A DNA stretch of 64,000 nt from Hirudinaria manillensis. Taxonomy: Eukaryota > Annelida > Clitellata > Hirudinida > Hirudinidae. A program made the translations under genes and the position numbers. Shown piece after piece: positions 55,203 to 64,000 of the stretch. The first letter of the stretch is position 1. Every line of letters begins with the position of its first letter. The notes under the pieces are model-generated. The model was not told the DNA's origin, ran no database searches, and worked only from the letters and a program-made list of their open reading frames with translations. The DNA is taken from NCBI GenBank assembly GCA_034509925.1, contig CM067529.1, positions 9,365,501-9,429,500 of the forward strand, in the 5' to 3' direction.

Positions 55203-55999
55203 ATCGCCGATGAATTGGTATTTGCCTGTTCATAACCTCCTGTGTCATCGGAATTTCCTGGTCATTTTGAATGTCCGACGTCTGATTCAGATGGACGGAC
55301 TGAATGATGATTGGTGAATGAATGGACTACTGGATGAGTAGAAGGACTGGATGAACTCCGTCCCTTACCCCATTTGGCTCGTAAGGCCGTTGAAATAACT
55401 TGGAATCCCAGGAAATTTCTAGGAGTCCGACCGAGAAGGAGTTGGAAAATAACTTGCGATAGCAGAATATCTTCAGAATATCTTCAGAGATAAAAAGTGA
55501 AGAGGCCAAAAACGCGAACATCTCAGTGATGTATTTCTTATCAGAGCCTCAATTGCTCAAGAAATTAGAATCTCTCCCACGTTCGAGGCACAAAGAAAAA
55601 TTTAAACGAGCCACGAAAGTAATGGACACGTGCGTGTGTATTTTGAGGCCACATAATATTCGGAAGCCTCTATTCGTGTACAAACACGGCGTACGAAACG
55701 CCGTGTGCACATGTGTTCTTGATTTGTACTGCGCTCACCTCGCGTCTTCCCCGAGGAGGGAAAAGTTGAGTTGCATTCCAAGTTTGGTTGGATGGTCTGT
55801 TGGTTGGTTGCACGGTCATTCCTCCTCGTTGTTCTTAAAAACATAACGAGTCAGAGAGGGAGAGGAGGATGATTGAGAAGATGACGAATTTTAAAAGTGG
55901 ATTCGCACGCAACGCTCGATAAAGGAGTTGTGACTAATTGCCTGTTGAGGTGTGCTATCACCGCTGGTCACAGTACCTGTGAACTGTATCATCACTGTA

Positions 56000-56038
56000 A
56001 CCATCATCGTCGTCATCGTCACCATCATCATCATCACG
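56000..56038 (+). repeat. (CAT/CGT)n trinucleotide tract
   Basis: Imperfect CAT, CGT and CAC triplets over about 40 bp. Confidence 0.7.
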
Positions 56039-56290
56039 CTCAATCCCCCGAGTTTGAATCCAGTATTTAAAAAGAATAACAATAAATTCAAAGAAAAAAA
56101 AACAATCGAAGAGGTTTTTATTTTCATTTCTTTTTTTTCTTTTTGCTCAACTTAAAAAAGTTCCTCTAATTGCGAGCCACTTGAACAGGTGGTGAAATGT
56201 CCATCACATCGTCACATCGTCACATCATCACATTCACTCATCTGGTGATCAATTAACATTCGGCTTCCATTAAATCATGTCAAATGCTGC

Positions 56291-56330
56291 TGATGACGAC
56301 GACGACGATGACGATGGTATTGACGATGAT
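56291..56330 (+). repeat. (GAC/GAT)n trinucleotide tract
   Basis: Imperfect GAC and GAT triplets over about 40 bp. Confidence 0.75.
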
Positions 56331-56517
56331 TACGAGTGATGTTATTAATATGATGTAATGTTTATTTAATAGTTATCATTTTCATTATCATTTTACTAAT
56401 CCAAATTTAGATTCATATGATTGCAATTGCAATGATAACGTTACAAACACTTGAACCCGGTTATCAGCTTTCAAATGTTATTGAAGAGCACATTAAATTG
56501 TTTTAATATTGTTTTTA

Positions 56518-56705
56518 TGTTATTAATGATATTATTACAAGCTAATTATAGTAATAATGACATTATTATTTTGATATTTTCATGTTATTAATGATGTTAT
56601 TACAAGCTAATTATAGTAATAATGACATTATTATTTTGATATTTTCATGTTATTAATGATATTATTACAATCTATTATAGTAATAATGACATTATTACTT
56701 TGTAT
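56518..56705 (+). repeat. 65-bp AT-rich tandem repeat, about 2.9 copies
   Basis: Copies start at 56,518, 56,583 and 56,648. The first two are almost identical, while the third is shortened and more diverged. Each contains the perfect inverted repeat TAATAATG-A-CATTATTA (56,552-56,568 in copy 1), able to form a short hairpin. Confidence 0.85.
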
Positions 56706-56840
56706 TATCGTAATATAAAACGTTGTTTTAAATTCATAATATGAAATTACATGGAATTAATGATTAATTAATTTTTCGTAGGCCTTAAAACGTAGTTATT
56801 ACGTTACGTAAACAATTGTTAATCAAAGCAATCGCCATTC

Positions 56841-56873
56841 ATCGTCGTCGTCGTCGTCGTCTTCTTCGTCGTC
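56841..56873 (+). repeat. (TCG)n microsatellite
   Basis: About 33 bp of TCG triplets with a TCT interruption. Confidence 0.85.
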
Positions 56874-57034
56874 ATAACATTGGCGCTTCAATTGGAATGT
56901 TTTCCAGACAATCAAGTCATTATTATCTATCATTAAATGGTTTTATTGAAATTATTTTAAACATTATTTGCCTACCGGTCAACAACTTAACGAAAATTCC
57001 AAATTTAAAATAAAACCTATAAAAAAATAAATTA

Positions 57035-57093
57035 GTGGATGAATGGATGGATGGATGGATGGATGGAAAGAAGGAAGGAAGGAAGGAAGGAAG
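57035..57093 (+). repeat. (TGGA)n-(GGAA)n compound microsatellite
   Basis: A TGGA tract of about 30 bp passes directly into a GGAA tract of about 28 bp. Confidence 0.9.
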
Positions 57094-59675
57094 TGATGCT
57101 CAGAGACAAGAGAGATGCTCAGGAGAGATGGTGACTCACACTTGTGCATAGTCGTTGATTCGAAAAAAAAGCGACATTTTATAAATAATGATTATTTATT
57201 GTTTGTTTGTAAATTGTCGAAAATGTTTCAAAATTACATCCAAGTAAACTGCACACACAACGACAAGGTATTAATTCGTAGCACCTGGATAGGTTTTATC
57301 CAGAACCGTATCTTCAGATTCAATTTCTTTAAATTTCAAAGCCTGTCATTTGAGCGCCACTTTCCAGCCATCGTCTGCTACAATTACTTCAGCTTGGAGC
57401 ACTTTAGTCCGCAAGAATTGGAGAAGATGAAGCAATATTTTTGAGTATCGTGTTCCACCTCCATCGTAAGCTCAGGAGATCCGCCGATGATTCTGATCTC
57501 CGTAACAAGCCATGGGCACCGCTCCTGGCCTTCTGAACCTCCTAAACGAATGAGACTGAATAATAATAATAATTTTGTGGGCAATAATATTTGGATTGAA
57601 GTAAAAATTTCGCATCTCCCGAGTTTTTTACGTACATAGCTCAGTTCGGATTTCAATTTTCCAACAACCAGCTCAGGGAGAGATGTTCATGACGATGATG
57701 ATGACGACAACGAGGATGATGATGAATGAGGTTGAACGAAGAGAAGAAGACGATGGTGATGAGATCCAGATAAAAGATATTTAAAGTCATTCATCCGTGT
57801 AGAGGTGTTTATTTTTCCTTTTAAAGTCGATTTATGAGAAATATAACGACAGCTGCTTGCAACCTGGGTTGGCCAGGAGATCTATTTTTAGAAAACCCGT
57901 GTGTCGGTGTGATGTTGTGCAGCGTCAGGTGTTGTTTAAGTTATCGTTGTTTTTGAAATATTTTCGAGGTCGATCGGTTGCTGCTGCTTCTCCGAAATTT
58001 AAGACAAGAACTAAAGCTAATTAATTTAAAATAATCGACATTATCGGCAATTTTAATGTTAAATCTATTAAAAATCATTAAAATCATTGAAATTATGATA
58101 AATTTAAAAAACAAAATAAATATATATTAAACGTAGAATCCGTCATGAATCGCAGAAAAAGTAAACTGCACAAGGTTCTAAGTCTTTCCTCGTGACGCCA
58201 CAAGACTCGACGAGACGATTATTGATTTCCATGGAAGGCTTTGTGTAAGATGTCCTTCTATGTAAAAATATCTGAAATAACTTCCACTTGAATGCCTTTG
58301 ATGGACGGTTTAAGTGGTGAGTTGATAATTTTCTCGCTAATGACCTCATTCAACCTCGGTTATTACTTCTGATGATAGAAGCTGACTCATGCCTCTAAGC
58401 CTCTCAACAAGTTCATAAAACATGGCGGAAATATTATTTCGGATTTCGAGAAGGATATATTATTCAGAATATTTAAAAGAAGAAAAAAAAATAATAAAAA
58501 TGGCTGAAAATGAATTTTAATTAAACCGGGTTTAATTGGCACTTGCAGTTTTGGTTCAATTAAGAACGAAATTGATAATGGTTATCGGCAATTCGACCTG
58601 ATCGACTGCAAATGAAAACCATTCACCTGCCTCTACTCGGAGCGTCGTCGTTTCGTTGCCTTGGAAACTGCGAATAAAATGGCTAATTGAGGAAAATCGA
58701 TTGCAAATGGCCGATGACAACGAGTTTAATGGAAGTGAGAATGTGATCAAGAAATAATGAAGGCAATGAATGCACACTAATGAGCGACGGGCCTTTCTAA
58801 TTACTTTAAGTGATCGTTATGTCACGAATGTTATGTCACACTTAAGTTATTCTCTGTTATTCTAGAGAATGTTGTAACGAGTTAATAAAATATTCGTCTA
58901 CACGGCTGCAATTACTTCGAGTGTATTTACTTTACCAAAACAAACAAATTGACGACAATCATCAACGATCCCCGATCTTCCCAGCAACTTTGCGCGAAAC
59001 TAATGAGTCGTGCACATTGCCAGGCGTTTTAATTTTTCATTTATTTTTAGGTTCTGAGCGTATTTTCATGATTCATTCCTTCGGTTTGCCTTCAGATTGA
59101 TGGTTTCCTCGAGATCATCTCTATAAATCGTCCATCGAAATGTTCAAATGCGAGTTATCAGAACTTGGTTCAACTCAATTCGAACTTGAGTGCGGTGACA
59201 CACACCTGAACGACATAAAACAATGAATAATAATGAATCAACGAGGAGATACAGCGATGGCTTAATGTTCTTTTAAACGATTTGCAATAACTATTCGATT
59301 TTAATCATTCGATTAAGATAGAAAGTTTAATATGAATTATTTACTAATAAATTCGTGCCCGCATTTTGCATCCAAGTTGATTTATCGATATCTGTCCATT
59401 TATAAATAACACGAAGAACAAAAGCAAAAGTCTATTTTTGCAATAGTTCTTCTAGCCTTAAAAGAGATCAGAACTATTTTGCAATTCACTAAGCTGTTCG
59501 AACAAAGTCTCAAACTCGAAGCTCAAAAGTGGCAACAACAATCCTTTTGATATCATCGGTAAACATGAAATAATCAATTTTTTAATAATAAAAATATATT
59601 TTCCAAGTATCAAAGTTGCTTTTATTATTAAATTTTGACTTCTAGTTCACTTTTAAAAATTTCTTGCATTGCGGA

Positions 59676-61455
59676 ATGGCTGTTTTTCGTCCTCTCCGAG
59701 CAAGTTATTTGGCCTCACAATGGCAGATTTCTGTAAAAAGAATGCTAGGCTTTAAGCGAGCTTTAAAAACTGACGATGAGGAACTGAGGTATTTAATTCC
59801 TTTTGCACGATTAGCATCTTCTGACATTTGTCAGGCAGACTTTAAGCTTCACTCACCTTTTTTTTTAAGGATCATGTATATTTGCATCTTATTTAAGATG
59901 ACGTATTTGAACTAAAAACCACGTGTTACGGGTTCAATAAGTAATTGTGTATATTTCAATTCAGCAGCTGACAATTTTATTTGTGATATAATGGTATGGA
60001 GGAAAGCACTGAGATAATTCTTATGATTTGAAATGATTTTCAGATTAAAGCCAAAACCCCTTTCTACTCATATGCAAGTGTTTGTAGAAAAACCTGTACT
60101 GGACAAAGAAATACACAAAAATTTTAATTTTTTCCACCTCCTTCAAGGACAGCTTGAAATCATTTTGTACAAAAAAATTGAGACTTTATTGGTATAATAT
60201 TTATTATTATAATAAGCTTGTAATTATAATGACGATGATGATGATAACAATGTTACTATTATCAATGCCTTTGCATTAGATGGCATTGCTTATTTCTCTT
60301 AGAAATCTTTGGAAAATGGTGATCTCGTGGTGAACGAATTTGATAAAATTGCTACAAGGATTGGTCTTCACAAACTCACAGCAGATGAAATTGGTCGATT
60401 TTTTCCTCAGCCTTCTTCCTTTTATCCATATGTGAGTTGTTCTATGCAGTTGCGTAAGTATTTGTTGACGTTTGTATGTGATTGACAATCAAAGAAACTT
60501 TGTTTTCAAGCTCACCTATGATCAAGAAAACAAACGAATAGATGTTTACGTCTCTAATAAAGAGGTCTTGTCTCGAAAAAGGAGTACATCTCTCTTTGGA
60601 ATTTTTACAAAACACGACAGATATGACAAAGCGGTCGTTCTGATAAGTGACCCAATAGATAAAAAAGTGATTTTGAAAAGTTTTGTGAATTTACCAGCAA
60701 ATGATACACCAGCTGTCCTGCCAGGATGTGGGTTAAATTTGTGATTTGAATTTCACGATTCATTTACGACGGTGTTGATTGTAGCCAGAATTCGAGGCAG
60801 TGTGCCTTACAAATTGCTCCTCTCCTCTTTGGTCGGCCTGTCTCTCGGGAGCGCGATGTCGGCCGCGGTTTCCAAAATCCTGTATTTGCCCTCGGATGCC
60901 CTCGTCAATTTGTCCGCCGCTTCGATTCTTGCCTGTGCCTACGTTTGGGGGAAGTGGAAGGACAGTCAGATTTCACTTCTCATGGACAAGCGTTCGACCC
61001 TGGACGAGTGCGGATTCGTCGACGGGAGCGTCTCGATCCGACTGGCAAAGAATGAAGTCGTCTCAAAGCTCTTTCTTGAAATTTTGACAGTTTATTCCTT
61101 TCTTCTGAGAGAAAGAGATGATAGCATGGAGAAAGGAGATACCTGTGAGTTTGTTGGTGCATTTTGAGTGCATTCGAATTTTATCGTGTTCAAAGGATTC
61201 ATTCTTGTAGCCGGGCAGCTGATCGTGGACGCTTATTTCTTGAGGAAGTTCAACAAATGGACATTGGAGGAGCTGGATTTTAAGCCTTCAAAATGCTTTT
61301 CCTTTGATGAAATTATCCAGTTGTTGGCAGAACTTGGAATGGTGGAAAAGGGCAAACAGCCAAACCTTCTCTGCGTCACTCCGTTCAGAGAACTTTTGTC
61401 CAAACTTCAGAACAAGGAAGCATCTTTTTCAGATAGATTCGATCTGCAATATTGA
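59676..61455 (+). CDS. Unrecognised 403-aa membrane protein, possibly mitochondrial, six exons
   Basis: My model is 59676-59788, 60044-60191, 60303-60431, 60511-60727, 60785-61144 and 61211-61455. All phases match, giving 403 residues. Introns are 57 to 255 bp, and three of the five donors read GTGAGT or GTGGGT. The N-terminus (MAVFRPLRASYLASQWQISV) is rich in Arg and hydroxyl residues and lacks early acids, like a mitochondrial presequence. Residues about 60-202 are soluble. Two hydrophobic segments follow, close together (about 213-231, LLLSSLVGLSLGSAMSAAV, and 241-257), then a soluble C-terminal 145 residues ending in DRFDLQY. This layout occurs in mitochondrial inner-membrane proteins, but I recognise no family. 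The acceptor at 60,510 (TTTTCAAG) is the weakest point of the model. ATTAAA at 61,723 and 61,732 could serve for polyadenylation. Confidence 0.72.
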
Positions 61456-62226
61456 TTTTGCATTGCAATCTCAGATCGCGTGTTATCATGAGTACTTTAA
61501 CATTTTTTTACTTTTTATTTCATGAATCTTTTCCTATTTTATTTTGAATTGCCGAATTACTTTCTCGAAATATTTTTTGTTCGGATGTGTTTTTGCTAAT
61601 TGGGTTTATTGCAGTGGGAAATGACGTGCCGCAGATGGGGATAATTGGAGTGATTTGTGGGGAGTATGTTCTGTTTTTCATGCTACATAAACTCGGGACT
61701 CTTTGTCCTAGCGTGATATAATATTAAATCCATTAAATAAGCTCGGCATAATTTTGACAGACCGACTTGGTAATTACTGGTTTGAATTTTTATTTGCTCG
61801 CTGGATTATTTTCCTTGGTTACGTAATCACGTGCAGGAAGTCCGTTACACCTAAAGTTAGGTTTGAAGTCCGCCTTAGCGTCTTGGATCCGAAATTGAGT
61901 TTAATAATCGGTTTCACTTTTCGCTTGGGGTTAAGTTATTCACGGGATTGCGTGCGCATGTTAATGATTCTCTCGAGTCTTGAAGAAATGTTTCGTGCGG
62001 ATTAAATCTTACGAGGCAGGGGGTGATGTCTCGTTCGAGACTAGGGAACGAACGATCGTAGCCGGACAAAAGGAACGTCGGATTAGCGACAGGCTAAATA
62101 CTATGCACAGGCTGGTATATTTGGTTCATAACCCGTTCGGATCCTAACCCTAACCTATTTCATATCTCTGGAAATTCGTGTCATTTATCCAGGTTGAAGG
62201 AATTCGATTGTGGTATTTGCTGTATC

Positions 62227-62249
62227 GTCATCATCATCATCATCATCGA
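62227..62249 (+). repeat. (TCA)n microsatellite
   Basis: Seven TCA triplets. Confidence 0.85.
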
Positions 62250-62860
62250 CGAAATCGTTTGATGAGGCACGAGGTTCGAGGCATTGCAGACGATTATTAT
62301 ATAATAATTGTTAATAATTACGCAAAAATTAGGCATAGTTGGAAAGCGTTTATTGAATAACGTAGAGTTTTTGATCAAATAATTGCTTGAAGGAAGAAGG
62401 AATGATTATCATCATTAAAAATGCCGTCTTACGTGTAATGCACCTTATTTGATTTAGACATGAATACATAATTAGATGAATACACAATCATATGAATGTA
62501 TAATCATATGAATGCATAATTATCATGGGAATGATCGTCTCCTAACAATAAGAATTCGGATTTGATTTGAGTTTGTTTTCTGCTTAGAACCGAACTTGTG
62601 CACCGGAAGCAGACGGGTCTCGTCAGTCGCAAGAATAATTTAATTATAATAATAATTATTATTATTAAAACAAATTAAATAATTTAAATTAATAATTTAT
62701 TGTGTAATCACTTCATTTTATTATCACATCACAGTTTATTAAATTATTAGGTACATTTTATTGGGTTATTAAATCGGAACTCCATAATAATATTATGTGG
62801 TGATAATAGTATATGTTAACAATAATATGTGTATATATAATAAAATTATGCGCTAATATA

Positions 62861-62950
62861 ATGATAATAATAATGATGATGCTGATGATAATAATAATAA
62901 TAATAATAATAATGTGGTGATAATAATTTGTGGTAATAATAATATAATAA
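62861..62950 (+). repeat. (ATA/ATG)n trinucleotide tract
   Basis: About 90 bp dominated by AAT triplets with ATG interruptions. Confidence 0.85.
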
Positions 62951-64000
62951 TAAGCATAATAATAACTTGTGGCGATTTGACTCGAATGTCATTGAAACGA
63001 GCAAACATGGCCCAGGTTGAGGAAGTAGTCATTATAGTCATTAATTATATACACCCAGATTTCAATGTTTCTCCCACAACATCTGTCAAAGCGGAACACG
63101 TGCTACATCCACCAATGGCGGGCGTGGTTTAATCACTTTCGGCCTTTTGTCAAGAGGTTGAAATTAATCAAACGACAATAATAATGTGGGTTAAATAGCA
63201 CGATTCGACATACTACTTATTTGTGTGAATATCAAAAATTAAATCCTAATATTTCTCAAAATTAATTTAATCCAGTATTAAAGATTTTGGTTTTTGGATG
63301 GCCGTCTTTGAAGTTCTGAAAATTGGAAAATGGATCAACAAATCAATCGGACAAGGCATTCTTTACGTGGCTTTATTCTAAAAATCATCCTTGACTACGA
63401 ATTAACTTTATTACAATTACAAAATAATATTACTGATAACAATGCAAAGTCCGAGTTGTTGATCAAACCTAGCGATTACTACTTAATATAGTTAATAATT
63501 ATTACTAGTAAGTGATGAGTAATTTTGATAGTTAAAGTGAAATTTAATTGTGTTTTGATAATAAATCGCGGGCAATTCGACGATTATTACGAAGAAAATT
63601 AATCCCAGAAAAAGCAGACGACACATTATGGCAATTAAGGCACGAGGCTCGAGTGGCTCCGATTGGTCAACATTTCAGTCACGTGACCACGGCCGTCTGC
63701 GAATCGTTACGAGGATGTGGGAGATATTTTTGGATGTGACCTTATGAATCAAAGCTTATGAAATGATGCTTTGAACTTCGACAATTTGTTTTCACAATCC
63801 AGTTTCTCTTCAGTTTTTAAAGTCAAAGAGTTTCCTCCCAAAGACATTTCTGAAAACTCTTTCTTGTAATTATTAAGTTTTTACCATTTTATAAATGGCA
63901 TAAGAATTATTTATTGAAATAAACATTTATTATTGATGAAGTAAAATTTTAGAAATGCAAAATAATAAGATATATTGTAATATATGCCAATTACTAAATG

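Larger units (their letters stand above)
53640..59675. other. 6-kb intergenic region rich in simple repeats
   Basis: No gene supported. It holds several microsatellites and one 65-bp tandem repeat, listed separately. A minus-strand frame at 57,384-57,656 follows a TTCAG-like acceptor, with Cys at RCPWL and CGLKC, and could be an exon. It has no recognisable family and no neighbouring exons, so I do not call it a gene. Confidence 0.45.
61456..64000. other. AT-rich right end without recognisable genes
   Basis: Only short frames, mostly from triplet repeats. It contains a CAT triplet tract, an AAT-type microsatellite and a short CCTAACCCTAACC at about 62,145 that is too short to be telomeric. 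Sequence near 62,650-62,850 is extremely AT-rich. Confidence 0.5.

Noticed and set aside
57384-57656. Minus-strand 90-codon frame with CPWL and CGLKC cysteines, considered as a cystine-knot exon
   Set aside because: The Cys spacing fits no family I know, and no partner exons or promoter were found nearby.
62140-62160. CCTAACCCTAACC as an interstitial telomere repeat
   Set aside because: Only about two units long, which is expected by chance in 64 kb.
63548-63739. 63-codon plus-strand frame near the right end
   Set aside because: No domain features, no splice partners and no recognisable promoter.

Overview
The window comes from an animal genome, most likely an AT-rich, compact invertebrate bilaterian. 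A TCF/LEF transcription factor with a beta-catenin-binding N-terminus and an HMG box is present, which is an animal hallmark. Spliced genes have introns of mostly 57 to about 350 bp with ordinary GT-AG sites, and polyadenylation signals are AATAAA or ATTAAA. I cannot name the species or phylum.

Region 1 (1 to about 37,227) is a head-to-tail array of at least 40 nearly identical genes, all on the minus strand. It is cut by the left edge of the window, so the true copy number is higher. Each unit has its own GC-rich promoter with a TATA box, one intronless reading frame and AATAAA signals. There are two forms: 33 long copies (200 residues, period 967 bp) and 7 short copies (133 residues, period 750 bp). 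They share the promoter, the protein N-terminus, a central helix and the C-terminus, but differ in the middle. Three copies are long/short chimeras. One copy has a frameshift and the rightmost has a nonsense codon. I do not recognise the protein family. A divergent half-unit with a different reading frame marks the right border (37,081 to 37,377).

Region 2 (37.6 to 42.7 kb) holds three minus-strand loci. The first is an intronless, shortened DHX16/Prp2-type DEAH-box spliceosomal helicase. The second is a broken CENP-B/pogo-type DNA-binding domain. The third is a four-exon gene for a secreted protein with three PAN/Apple domains.

Region 3 (46.1 to 48.4 kb) is a nine-exon plus-strand TCF/LEF gene, the nuclear effector of Wnt signalling. 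Region 4 (51.0 to 53.6 kb) is a single-coding-exon minus-strand gene for a membrane protein with leucine-rich repeats, an Ig domain and a Thr-rich stalk. Region 5 (59.7 to 61.5 kb) is a six-exon plus-strand gene for an unrecognised 403-residue protein with a basic N-terminus and two close membrane segments. The remaining intergenic DNA is AT-rich, with microsatellites and a 65-bp AT-rich tandem repeat.

The single-copy genes do not form an obvious functional set. The array is the feature that most deserves attention.
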